Source: Thiosocius sp963759055 (GTDB taxonomy: Bacteria > Pseudomonadota > Gammaproteobacteria > Chromatiales > Chromatiaceae). Taken from it: 64,000 nt of DNA. Within the stretch, counting starts at the first letter, position 1; each line of letters opens with the position of its first letter. A program made the translations under genes and the position numbers. A model generated the notes under the pieces. That model was not told the DNA's origin and did not search any database. It worked only from the letters and a program-made list of their open reading frames with translations. Shown piece after piece: positions 53,677 through 61,964 of this stretch. The stretch covers positions 46,485-110,484 of the forward strand of contig CAVWYD010000017.1 in NCBI GenBank assembly GCA_963759055.1, read 5' to 3'.

Positions 53677-54560
53677 ACCGCCCTCGCCACGAGCCGCTCG
53701 ACCTCAACCTGACCAAGACCGGCACTGTCCTCGCGGGTCTTTAGCAGACACACCAGCGAGTCGAGCACAACCTGGGGGTCGGCATCCAGGCTCGGCACCT
53801 CGAGACGCAGCAGCGCAGCGGCCCAATCCAGGGTCTCGGCGATACCGGGCTTCTTGCGCAGATCCAGCCTGCGCAGGTCCTGCACGAAGGCCACCACCTG
53901 GCGGGCCAGCTGGGGACCGATCTCGGGCACCCGTGCGTTGACGATGCGCAGTTCCTTGTCGAACTCCGGGTATTCGACATAGTGATACAGGCAGCGCCTG
54001 CGCAGCGCATCACTGAGCTCGCGGGTGCCGTTGGAGGTGAGTACCACGAAGGGGCGGGTTATCGCTGAGATGGTGCCGAGTTCCGGCACGCTGATCTGAA
54101 AGTCCGACAGCAGTTCGAGCAGATAGGCCTCGAACTCCTCGTCTGCGCGGTCGACCTCGTCGATCAGCAGCACCGGTGACTTGGGCTGGGTGATGGCCTG
54201 CAGCAACGGTCGCTGCAGCAGGTACTTGTCGCTGAAGATCTGCTGCTCGGCGTCGCTTGGGTTGATCTTGCCCTGCTCCAGCAGCTTGATGGCCAGCAAC
54301 TGATGCTGGTAGTTCCATTCGTAGACCGCGGCATTGACGTCCAGGCCTTCGTAGCACTGCAGGCGGATCAGCGGACAATCAAAAACCTGCGCCAGCACCC
54401 GCGCGATCTCGGTCTTGCCGACGCCCGCGTCACCCTCCAGCAACAACGGTCGCTGCAGATCGGTGAACAGCAGCAGCGTGGCACTGAGACTGCGTTCGGC
54501 GATGTACCCGGCGTCGGCCAGGCGGCCCTGCAGTTCAGCGACCCGGTTCTCGCCACTCAT
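53673..54560 (-). CDS. coxD: CoxD-like MoxR AAA ATPase
   Basis: A 295-residue AAA ATPase from the ATG at 54560 (MSGENRVAELQGRLADAGY). Walker A is LLEGDAGVGKTEIARVLAQ, Walker B is VLLIDEVDRADEEFEAYLLE and FVVLTSNGTREL is sensor 1. CoxD is required for assembly of the [CuSMoO2] centre of CODH in Oligotropha; the role here is inferred from the same neighbourhood. It is coupled to coxE downstream. Confidence 0.93.
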   Translation of the reverse strand: MSGENRVAELQGRLADAGYIAERSLSATLLLFTDLQRPLLLEGDAGVGKTEIARVLAQVFDCPLIRLQCYEGLDVNAAVYEWNYQHQLLAIKLLEQGKINPSDAEQQIFSDKYLLQRPLLQAITQPKSPVLLIDEVDRADEEFEAYLLELLSDFQISVPELGTISAITRPFVVLTSNGTRELSDALRRRCLYHYVEYPEFDKELRIVNARVPEIGPQLARQVVAFVQDLRRLDLRKKPGIAETLDWAAALLRLEVPSLDADPQVVLDSLVCLLKTREDSAGLGQVEVERLVARAV

Positions 54561-54592
54561 ACCAATCTGCCCCTTCGCGTGCTGCAGCTGCC

Positions 54593-55188
54593 TCAACCGG
54601 CACTCGACTTACCGCCGCCGAACAGGCTGCGCAGAAAGCCTACGAACACCGACCAGGCAAAAGCAAGACCGTTCAGTTCCTTGGGCTGCTCGGCCAGTTC
54701 CTCGCGTGCCTCTTCGGCATCCTCGCCCTCGCCCATCGCCATGACGTTGTTGGCGAAGTTCTTGCCGAACTGGTTGAGTATCTGGTCCGACACCTGGGTC
54801 ATCATGCGACCACCGAGACTGGCGGCCTTGCCGGTCACCTTGACCTGCGCCTCGCCCTTGAGCTCGCACTGACCCTCGCCGGTGTCCACGACCCAGGCAG
54901 TCAGGTCCATCGTCGCCGACGAGGTACCCTTGGTGTCCTGACCGTGCCCGATCAGGTGCAGTTCCCGTTTGTCGCGTCTATGCCCTCGATCTCGATGTCT
55001 CCGTTGAAGGCCATGTGGGCGGGACCGACCTTGGCCTTGATCGCGCCTTTGTAATGACTGTCATCGATGGTCTCGGTGATCTCCGCACCCGGCATGCAGC
55101 CGGCCACACCCGGGATGTCCTGCAGAAACTTCCAGGCGCTGCTGCCCGGTGCAGCAATGGGAAAGGTCTTGTCCAGATTGACTTGCAT
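54593..55188 (-). CDS. coxG: CoxG-like SRPBCC protein, interrupted by a frameshift
   Basis: A CODH-associated protein of the START/SRPBCC fold, usually placed next to coxD/coxE. The N-terminal piece runs from MQVNLDKTFPIAAPGSSAWK to IEIEGIDA. The C-terminal piece continues DKRELHLIGHGQDTKGTSSA, MDLTAWVVDTGEGQCE and a hydrophobic end with FVGFLRSLF. The two lie in different frames with the break near 54974: one base appears to be missing at GAC GC/GAC AAA. Restoring it gives 198 residues. CoxG may anchor CODH at the membrane through its C-terminal hydrophobic segment. Confidence 0.85.
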
Positions 55189-55244
55189 TCGATTTCTCCA
55201 GCGCGGCACCAAACGGGATGACTCCCGACGGTGCCGCAATTGCC

Positions 55245-57650
55245 TCAGGCCCGCTTGTCCAGACCCAGCTCGTGGAGCTGCTGCCAGACGCGATAAGCGC
55301 TGTGCGGCATATCCATGTGAGTGATGCCCAGATGCGAGAATGCATCCACGATCGCCGCGGTGAAACACGGGATACTGCCGACGTGCGGCGACTCCGCCAC
55401 GCCCTTGGCACCCAGCGGGTGATGCGGCGACGGCGTCACCGTGTAGTCGGTCTCCCAGTGTGGCGTCTCGACGAAGGTCGGAATGAAGTAGTCCATCAAG
55501 GTATTGCCGAGCAGGTTGCCCTCCTCGTCATAAGGCATCTCCTGCCCCATGGCCACCGCGAAGCCCTCGTTCAGGCCGCCGTGGATCTGTCCCTCGATGA
55601 TCATCGGATTGATACGCGTGCCGCAGTCGTCCAGCGCATAGAAGCGCCGCACGTGGACCTGGCCTGTGTATTTGTCGATGTCGACCACGCACAGGTAGGT
55701 ACCGAACGGGTAGGTGAAGTTGGGAGGATCGTAGTAATCCACCGCCTCCAGGCCCATCTCCATGCCCTCGGGCACATTGTTGTACGCTGCCCAGGCAACC
55801 TCCTTCATGGTCTTCTCCTGCCCCGGCACACCCTTGACCTTGAAGCGGTCGATATCCCATTCCAGGTCGGCCTCGCTCACCTCCATCATATGCGCAGCGA
55901 TCTTTTGTGCCTTTGCGCGGATCTTGCGCGCGGCGACCGCGGTGGCCGCCCCGCCCACGGGGGTGGAACGTGATCCGTAGGTTCCCAGTCCGTAGGGCGC
56001 GGTATCGGTATCCCCTTCCTCTATCTGGATGTCCTCGGAAGACAGGCCCAGCTCACTCGCAATGATCTGAGCATAGGTGGTCTGATGCCCCTGACCCTGG
56101 GTGATGGTGCCCATGCGGGCAATCACACTGCCGGTCGGGTGCACCCGGATCTCGGCACTGTCGAACATGCCGACGCCAAGGATGTCGCAGGACTTGCTGG
56201 GCCCTGCACCGACCACCTCGGTGAAGGTCACCAGACCGATACCCATGAGCTCGCCCTTGGAACGCTTCTCTTCCTGCTCCTTGCGCAGGCCCGCGTAATC
56301 GACGGCGGCCAGCACCTTGTCCAGTGCCGTATGGTAATCACCGCTGTCCAGCTCCCAGCCCAACGCCGTGTGGTAAGGGAACTGCTCCGGCTTGACGAAG
56401 TTGCGACGACGAATCTCCGCCTTGTCGATGCCAAGCTTTTGCGCCAGCACATCCAGCGTGCGCTCGATCAGGTAAACCGCTTCGGTCACTCGGAACGAAC
56501 AGCGATAGGCCACCCCGCCGGGCGACTTGTTGGTGTAGACACCATCCACCTTCACATAGGCGGTCGGAATATCGTACGAACCGGTCACGATACTGAAGAA
56601 TCCGGCCGGCCACTTGGTCGGCTGGGCGTGCGAGTTGAAGGCACCGTGGTCGGCCAGCACTCCGACACGCAGGCCCTTGATGCGGCCGTCTTTGTCCGCC
56701 GCCAGCTCACCCGTCATCCAGTAGTCGCGCGCCCATGCCGTGGTCGACAGGTGCTCCATGCGGTCCTCGATCCACTTGACCGGCCGGCCCAGCACGATCG
56801 AGGCGACGATAGCCGTAACATAACCCGGGTAGATACCCACCTTGTTGCCGAAACCACCGCCGATATCCGGCGAGATGATACGCACCTTGCTCTCGGGGAT
56901 CCCCGACAGCAGGGTGACCACGGTCCGAACCACATGCGGCGCCTGCGAGGTGATGTACACGGTCAGGTTGCCCTTGATCTTGTCGAAGGACGCCACGCAG
57001 CCGCAGGTCTCCAACGGGCTCGGATGGACCCTTGGGTAATACATCTCCTGGGTCACCGTCACCTCGGCCTCGTCGAACGCACGATCGGTGGCCGCCTCGT
57101 CGCCGACCTCCCAGGTGAAGATGTGGTTGGGATGCTTGCGTGGCCCCTGGCCGACGGTGTCCTTGTCCTGCGCATCCTCGCGCAGGATGGGCGCGTCAGG
57201 TTCCAGGGCCTTGTGCGGATCCACCAGGACCGGCAGGGGTTCATACTCCACCTCCACCAGGTCCACGGCATCGGCCGCGATGTAGCGGTCATCGGCAATG
57301 ACCACCGCCACTTCCTGGTACTGCATGTGCACCTTTTCATCGGCCAGCACGGCCTGAACGTCTCCGGCCAGGGTCGGCATCCAGTGCAGGTTCAGCGGCT
57401 TGAGGTCGTCCGCCGTCAGTACGGCATGGACCCCCGGCAGTGCCAGTGCCTTTTCCTTGTTGATGCTCTTGATGCGCGCATGGGCATAGGGGCTGCGTAC
57501 CATGTCGGCGAACAGCATGCCGGGCATCTTCACGTCGTCCACGTAATTGCCCTTGCCCTGCACGAAGCGCGGGTCTTCTTTGCGTTTGCGTGAACAGCCG
57601 ATGCCCTGTAAGGCGTCCTGACGGCTCACTTCTTCTTCTGCGGTTGCCAT
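55245..57650 (-). CDS. coxL: Aerobic carbon monoxide dehydrogenase large subunit, form I
   Basis: The 801-residue molybdenum subunit of the Mo-Cu CODH that oxidises CO to CO2. The active-site loop is AYRCSFR, with the copper-ligating Cys at residue 384. This is the signature of true form I CODH, not form II (AYRGAGR). Further motifs are GGGFGNKVGIYPGYV, ITQGQGHQTTYAQI and YGSRSTPVGGAA. Length fits. It is cytosolic, with the CoxM and CoxS partners encoded just upstream. The gene is intact. Confidence 0.97.
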   Translation of the reverse strand: MATAEEEVSRQDALQGIGCSRKRKEDPRFVQGKGNYVDDVKMPGMLFADMVRSPYAHARIKSINKEKALALPGVHAVLTADDLKPLNLHWMPTLAGDVQAVLADEKVHMQYQEVAVVIADDRYIAADAVDLVEVEYEPLPVLVDPHKALEPDAPILREDAQDKDTVGQGPRKHPNHIFTWEVGDEAATDRAFDEAEVTVTQEMYYPRVHPSPLETCGCVASFDKIKGNLTVYITSQAPHVVRTVVTLLSGIPESKVRIISPDIGGGFGNKVGIYPGYVTAIVASIVLGRPVKWIEDRMEHLSTTAWARDYWMTGELAADKDGRIKGLRVGVLADHGAFNSHAQPTKWPAGFFSIVTGSYDIPTAYVKVDGVYTNKSPGGVAYRCSFRVTEAVYLIERTLDVLAQKLGIDKAEIRRRNFVKPEQFPYHTALGWELDSGDYHTALDKVLAAVDYAGLRKEQEEKRSKGELMGIGLVTFTEVVGAGPSKSCDILGVGMFDSAEIRVHPTGSVIARMGTITQGQGHQTTYAQIIASELGLSSEDIQIEEGDTDTAPYGLGTYGSRSTPVGGAATAVAARKIRAKAQKIAAHMMEVSEADLEWDIDRFKVKGVPGQEKTMKEVAWAAYNNVPEGMEMGLEAVDYYDPPNFTYPFGTYLCVVDIDKYTGQVHVRRFYALDDCGTRINPMIIEGQIHGGLNEGFAVAMGQEMPYDEEGNLLGNTLMDYFIPTFVETPHWETDYTVTPSPHHPLGAKGVAESPHVGSIPCFTAAIVDAFSHLGITHMDMPHSAYRVWQQLHELGLDKRA

Positions 57651-57664
57651 GTGTTAACCCTCCG

Positions 57665-58141
57665 TCAAGCCTGTTGCAGTTTCTGGGCAGCGGACTTCAC
57701 CGCCTTGATGATGTTCTGGTAACCGGTGCAGCGGCACAGGTTGCCGGACATGCCCCAGCGGATCTCTTCCTCCGTGGGGTCAGGGTTTTCCTGCAGAAAT
57801 CGGTGGGCGCGCACCAGCATGCCCGGGGTGCAGAACCCGCATTGCAGGCCATGCTCCTCGATGAAGGCCTGCTGCACCGCATGCAGGCCTTCCGCGTCGG
57901 CCAGGCCCTCGACCGTGAGTACGTCGCCACCGTTCGCCTGCATCGAAAGTATGGTGCAGGCCTTGACCGAGTCGCCGTTCAGATCCACCGTGCATACACC
58001 GCAGTGAGATGTTTCGCAGCCGATGTGCGTGCCGGTAAGAGACAGCTGTTCGCGGATGGTGTGCACCAGCAGCTCACGCGGCTCCACCAGTGCATCCACC
58101 TGCTGACCGTTGAGCTTGAAAGAAATGTGTTGTTTGGCCAT
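57665..58141 (-). CDS. coxS: Aerobic carbon monoxide dehydrogenase small subunit (2x[2Fe-2S])
   Basis: A 158-residue iron-sulfur subunit. The plant-type [2Fe-2S] cluster ligands are in GCETSHCGVCTVDLNG, and the helical-domain cluster ligands are in QCGFCTPGMLVRA and CRCTGYQNIIKAV. It relays electrons from the molybdenum site of CoxL to the FAD of CoxM. It lies between coxM and coxL with very short gaps, the canonical coxMSL order. Confidence 0.97.
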   Translation of the reverse strand: MAKQHISFKLNGQQVDALVEPRELLVHTIREQLSLTGTHIGCETSHCGVCTVDLNGDSVKACTILSMQANGGDVLTVEGLADAEGLHAVQQAFIEEHGLQCGFCTPGMLVRAHRFLQENPDPTEEEIRWGMSGNLCRCTGYQNIIKAVKSAAQKLQQA

Positions 58142-58146
58142 CGCCG

Positions 58147-59010
58147 TTAACTCCTCGCCCGCGCCAGGGCATCCCGGATCGAACGGCGCGCCATCTCGGC
58201 CGCCATATGGGTTTTGTATTCGGTGTCGCCACGCAGATCCTCGGCCGGCTCACAGGCCGCCATCACCTGTTCGGCCGCCTGCTCGATCAGCGCCTCGGTG
58301 ATCACCTGGCCTCGGAGCACGTCCTCGGCCGCCTCGGCTCGAATCGCCATAGGGGCGACATTCGTCAGGCCGATGCGAATTTCCCGGCATACATCGCCGT
58401 CCAGACTGAGCACCACCGGTGAGCCGGCGGTTGCATAGTCGCCTGTCTTGCGCTTGAGTTTGTTGTAGCCGTAACCCGTGCCGGGCTTGCTTACCGGCAC
58501 CCGTATCTCGGTCATCAGCTCGCCCTCTTCCAGCGCGTTCCAATAGGTGCCGAGGAAAAAGCCGTTGGCCGCCTGCACCCGCTCGCCACCAGGCCCTCTG
58601 ATCACGAACTCCGCATCCAGCGCGAGCATCACGGCAGGGTGGTCGTTACCCGGATCGCCGTGCGCCACGTCACCACCAATCGTGCCGCGGTTGCGCACCT
58701 GGGGATCGGCAACGAGTTTGGCCGCATCGACCAGCAGCGGGCAATGTTGCTGCAGAATCTCCGAGGCGATCAGCTCATTCTCGGTAGTCATGGCGCCGAT
58801 GCGGATAGTGTCGCCGTCGAGCTGGATGCCCTTGAGCTCACTGAGCCCGTTGATATCGATCAGGTGAGCCGGCTCGGCAAAGCGCAGCTTCATCATCGGC
58901 AACAGGCTGTGGCCGCCGGCAAGGATCTTTGCATCCTCGTGTGCGGACATCAGCCGGATGGCGTCATCCACGCTCGACGCCACGTGGTATTCGAATTCGC
59001 CTGGAATCAT
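58147..59010 (-). CDS. coxM: Aerobic carbon monoxide dehydrogenase medium (FAD) subunit
   Basis: A 287-residue FAD-binding subunit. The ATG at 59010 is chosen because GGAGGAGACC precedes it; the longer in-frame start at 59112 has no such site. Visible motifs are DAKILAGGHSLLPMMKLRFA and NRGTIGGDVAHGDPGND, both of the vanillyl-alcohol/CODH FAD fold. It passes electrons to quinone or another acceptor. It is the first structural gene of the operon; the regulatory region upstream lies at 59011-59294. Confidence 0.96.
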   Translation of the reverse strand: MIPGEFEYHVASSVDDAIRLMSAHEDAKILAGGHSLLPMMKLRFAEPAHLIDINGLSELKGIQLDGDTIRIGAMTTENELIASEILQQHCPLLVDAAKLVADPQVRNRGTIGGDVAHGDPGNDHPAVMLALDAEFVIRGPGGERVQAANGFFLGTYWNALEEGELMTEIRVPVSKPGTGYGYNKLKRKTGDYATAGSPVVLSLDGDVCREIRIGLTNVAPMAIRAEAAEDVLRGQVITEALIEQAAEQVMAACEPAEDLRGDTEYKTHMAAEMARRSIRDALARARS

Positions 59011-59294
59011 GGTCTCCTCCCGGATTTTTATCAGGGCGAGCAAGGGTGCAGTGCACGCTCTCCTGCCCGCCCGTGGAATCTGGGCGCCGGAAACACCAGG
59101 CTCAAGGGTCAAGTCATGAACAGCAGATAAAGGATCCCAACGGGGCTATTTCGCACATGAGCGGCATATGGAAGCCAAGCCTTAAAACACCTGCTGAAAC
59201 AAGGTTTTGTAAGGGACAGAAGCTACGACCCGGCTCGATGAAGGGTCTCTTTTTTCAGCCCGGAGGTGACGCGGACGTAGGCCCAGATGCAGGG
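59011..59294 (-). promoter_or_regulatory. coxM upstream region with an imperfect inverted repeat
   Basis: This 284-bp stretch separates the RcoM gene from coxM and must hold the cox promoter. An imperfect inverted repeat with ten-base arms (59180-59189 and 59205-59214, eight of ten pairing) lies about 170 bp before coxM. The heptamer CTTGACC (minus strand, near 59107-59113) also occurs inside the palindrome upstream of rcoM. I did not find a confident -35/-10 pair. Confidence 0.45.
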
Positions 59295-60027
59295 TCAATT
59301 CAGGCCAAGTACCTGTTTGAGACTGTTGACCTTGTTGCGACTGATCGGGACCCTGATGCCGTCACGATGATCGATGATCAGATAGCACTGTTCATCGATC
59401 TTTTCGAACGCCTTGGCGTAACGCAGATTGACCATATGACTGCGGTGAACGCGGAAGAAAAACCGCTCGTCCAACCGATTCTCAAGATCCGAGATGGACA
59501 GATTGCAGAAGTAGTCTTCGTTCTCGGTGTATAGCGTCGAGTACCGCCCATCCGCCTTGATGCAGCAGATGGACTTCAGGTCCACCAGCAATACCTGCTT
59601 GTCCTTGTAGACCGGTAATTTATGCAGCTTGCGCTTTGCCCGCTCCCCCGCAACCTCGTCTTGAGGTTCGCCCGCTCCGGTTGAAGCGTCGGTCAGGTCA
59701 TAAAAAATCATGCAGGTAGCGGCCTCACCGTCCTTGCCGTACATCCTGGACACCTTGATCATCAGCACCCGCTCCGGGATGTTGATCATCACGGTCATCG
59801 GCGGTGGCGAATTGGCCGGGCCGGATGACTGCTCCAGCAGCTGCCGGACCTTCTCGCGACTGGGCTCGGGATGGAGCTGCAGTATTTCCTCGCCGATCAG
59901 TTCACCCGGCCGTACCCTGAAGGTCTCCATGGCCAAATCGTTCATGGACAGATATCCGGTTGTCTTTGTCCAGCCAGACCACACCCGGATCGAATTGTTG
60001 CAGCTTGTGCTGGATTGTCTCCATCAT
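59295..60027 (-). CDS. rcoM: RcoM-like CO-sensing PAS-LytTR regulator, interrupted by a frameshift
   Basis: RcoM proteins bind CO at a heme in an N-terminal PAS domain and activate cox genes through a LytTR DNA-binding domain. Here an N-terminal piece (MMETIQHKLQQFDPGVVWLD, then KDNRIS) is joined across a one-base insertion near 59946 to MNDLAMETFRVRPGEL. The PAS core follows (ILQLHPEPSREK, NSPPPMTVMINIPERVLMIK), then a C-terminal LytTR domain with FFFRVHRSHMVNLRYAKAFE. The reconstructed protein has 243 residues. The proximal His of QLHPE is kept, but no Cys lies between it and SPPP, where RcoM-1 has its ferric ligand. It lies directly upstream of coxM on the same strand. Confidence 0.88.
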
Positions 60028-60043
60028 CGCCCCTGGCAGCCTA

Positions 60044-60061
60044 TAGCTTGTGGTCAAGCTA
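60044..60061. promoter_or_regulatory. Perfect palindrome TAGCTTG-N4-CAAGCTA upstream of rcoM
   Basis: Seven-base arms (60044-60050 and 60055-60061) lie 17-34 bp upstream of the RcoM start codon. The position suits an operator overlapping the promoter. On the coding strand it contains CTTGACC, which recurs upstream of coxM. Confidence 0.5.
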
Positions 60062-60184
60062 CCCCCTGACTGCTTCTATTTTTTTGCGCCTTCGGAATAC
60101 AGTACCGCATTTCGCGTGTCCGGGTCGCCCGGTTCCACCGGGGCGTCCACGCACGGCTTACATGAAAAACCATTGCCGGCAGAT

Positions 60185-60760
60185 TCATGAGGGTTGCTCC
60201 GCCACCAGCTGGGCACGATTGCGAAAGCCACGTGACCGGTCGCCCGCACGCCCCTCATCGCGGTAGAAACGCACCGTCAGATCGGGGAACAACTCGAGCA
60301 GCTCGTTGGTGGCGAGTCTGTAGCGTGCATTACCTGGACCTGTTTCGTCGACGCGTTCCAGGCTGAATGTCTGGTAGAACAACAGACCGCCGGGTTTCAG
60401 TGCAGCGGCGATGTGCTTGCAGAGTTCGCGGTCAAGAAAGTGCCCGACGCAGATGACATCAAACCGCCCGGGCTCCGGCGGACTGTTGATGACATCTCTG
60501 GTCTCAGCATTCAGCGGAAGGCCTGCTGCCCGCCTCTCCAGGGCCTCGATGGCTACCGGTGACAGGTCCCAGGCCCATGTCTGCAAACCACGCTCGGCCA
60601 GCAGCAGGCCGCTCCCACCCAGACCGCAGGCCAGGTCGAGGGCCGTCCCGCGGGCCGGCAGCAGATGTGAATTTTCGACCAGGACCTCGAGTGCGCAAGG
60701 CAGCGACTGCGCCTGTTCATAGCGCCGGTCCCATTTATCTCTGTGCTCGTTTTCAATCAT
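60185..60760 (-). CDS. Class I SAM-dependent methyltransferase
   Basis: A 191-residue protein from the ATG at 60760 (MIENEHRDKWDRRYEQ); a GTG at 60793 is an alternative. Motif I is ALDLACGLGGSGLLLAERG, then WAWDLSPVAIEAL, motif II is FDVICVGHFLDRELC and motif III is LKPGGLLFYQTF. It resembles the TehB/thiopurine-type small methyltransferases. The substrate is unknown. It lies upstream of rcoM on the same strand, with a 157-bp gap. Confidence 0.88.
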   Translation of the reverse strand: MIENEHRDKWDRRYEQAQSLPCALEVLVENSHLLPARGTALDLACGLGGSGLLLAERGLQTWAWDLSPVAIEALERRAAGLPLNAETRDVINSPPEPGRFDVICVGHFLDRELCKHIAAALKPGGLLFYQTFSLERVDETGPGNARYRLATNELLELFPDLTVRFYRDEGRAGDRSRGFRNRAQLVAEQPS

Positions 60761-60903
60761 CGCGGCATACCCTGCGGATTCTTCTGTCGTCACTCATTCG
60801 ACGTGCAAAGCCTCGGCCCGATGATATTCCTCGCAGCTTGCGGGATAAACTCAGGGCCTTCATATTCGGTTATCGGCGGCTCGGCGGGAGGAAAAACAGA
60901 CTG

Positions 60904-61374
60904 ATGCTTACCCAACATCTCGGGCATGTCGTGCTCTATGTGCGGAATCTGCAGCGCTCCCTGGGCTTCTACCGCGACCTGATGGGCCTGGAGGCAGCGG
61001 GTGAAACTTTCAACGGACGCGCCTGCATCCTGAGCAGCGGACGCACCCATCACGAGCTTCTGCTGCTGGAGGTGGGCGATGCCCCACCGCCACCGCGAGG
61101 CCGCCGAATCGGGCTCTATCACGTCGGCTGGTGCATCGGCGACAGCGACGACGACTTGCGCGCGGCCAAAGCGCAGCTGGAGGCCGCGGGCATTGAAATC
61201 GAGGGCATGTCAGACCACTGGATCAGTCACAGCCTTTATCTGCGTGACCCCGATGGCAACGAAATCGAACTTTACGTCGATGTGCCGGACTATGATTGGA
61301 CTACGCGGGAGGAGTGGCTGCATGAGCCTGTGCGGCCGCTGCACCTGGGTGAAACGGGTCCCGACGGGACCTGA
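60904..61374 (+). CDS. VOC-superfamily protein (dioxygenase-like)
   Basis: A 156-residue single VOC domain. The ATG at 60904 follows GGGAGGAAAAAC; the upstream open frame is not similar to the family. Visible are HLGHVVLYVRNLQRSLGFYR, YHVGWCIGDSDDDLRAAKAQ and SLYLRDPDGNEIELYVDVPD. The candidate metal ligands (first His, His in YHVGW, Glu in EIELY) match the extradiol dioxygenase pattern. Substrate unknown. It is divergent from the methyltransferase gene. Confidence 0.88.
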   Translation: MLTQHLGHVVLYVRNLQRSLGFYRDLMGLEAAGETFNGRACILSSGRTHHELLLLEVGDAPPPPRGRRIGLYHVGWCIGDSDDDLRAAKAQLEAAGIEIEGMSDHWISHSLYLRDPDGNEIELYVDVPDYDWTTREEWLHEPVRPLHLGETGPDGT

Positions 61375-61395
61375 TAAGCGCACACACAGTACGCG

Positions 61396-61938
61396 ATGCA
61401 GGATTCAACAGGCAGAGACAGTCAGATGCAGTCGGTCAGCCCAGCCCAATTTCTTCAGGATCGTTCAGTCGAGCAGCTCCAACAGGCAGCCGCCTTCGGT
61501 GCGCTTTCCGCAGAGACCATTCACTGGCTTTTGCGTGAAGGCCGGATCCTGCAGCTCGACAGGGGGGAGTCTTTGTTCGAGCCGGGCGACAGGGGCGACC
61601 GTTTCTTCGTGATCCTGCAGGGTGGTATCTCGTACTACAGGTCCGCGAATGATCAGTATGCGTACATCCGTGACTACCGCTTCGGCCAGCAGATCGGATT
61701 TGCCAATACGATCGCCTTGTATGACAGGTTGGGCATGGCGCTTGCGACCGAAGAGACCGTGATTCTTGAGATCGATTTCCGGTTGTTCAATCGCCTGCGC
61801 CAGGTTTTTCCTTCCGAGTTCGGCCTGATGATGATGAACCTGGCGCGTGAAATGGCCAGAATGATACGAGCCGTCGACGACATCATCGTCGATATAAAAT
61901 CTCACGGCATCATCAAGGACGGCAGCGGGCTGCTCTGA
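61396..61938 (+). CDS. Stand-alone cyclic-nucleotide-binding-domain protein
   Basis: A 180-residue protein with a Crp-like nucleotide-binding barrel at about 40-150 (LQLDRGESLFEPGDRGDRFF, VILQGGISYYR) followed by a helical C-terminal segment and no helix-turn-helix. The phosphate-binding cassette residues of true cAMP binders are not obvious, so the ligand is uncertain. Lone domains of this kind act by protein contact. It lies 21 bp after the VOC gene on the same strand and may be cotranscribed. Confidence 0.82.
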   Translation: MQDSTGRDSQMQSVSPAQFLQDRSVEQLQQAAAFGALSAETIHWLLREGRILQLDRGESLFEPGDRGDRFFVILQGGISYYRSANDQYAYIRDYRFGQQIGFANTIALYDRLGMALATEETVILEIDFRLFNRLRQVFPSEFGLMMMNLAREMARMIRAVDDIIVDIKSHGIIKDGSGLL

Positions 61939-61964
61939 CCTCCAGCGTCAACGGTGGCACAGGT

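Noticed and set aside
56085..57593. Long plus-strand open frame of about 500 codons
   Set aside because: It lies wholly antisense to coxL and has shadow composition (many His, Arg, Gln) with no domain. It is a by-product of GC-rich coding sequence.
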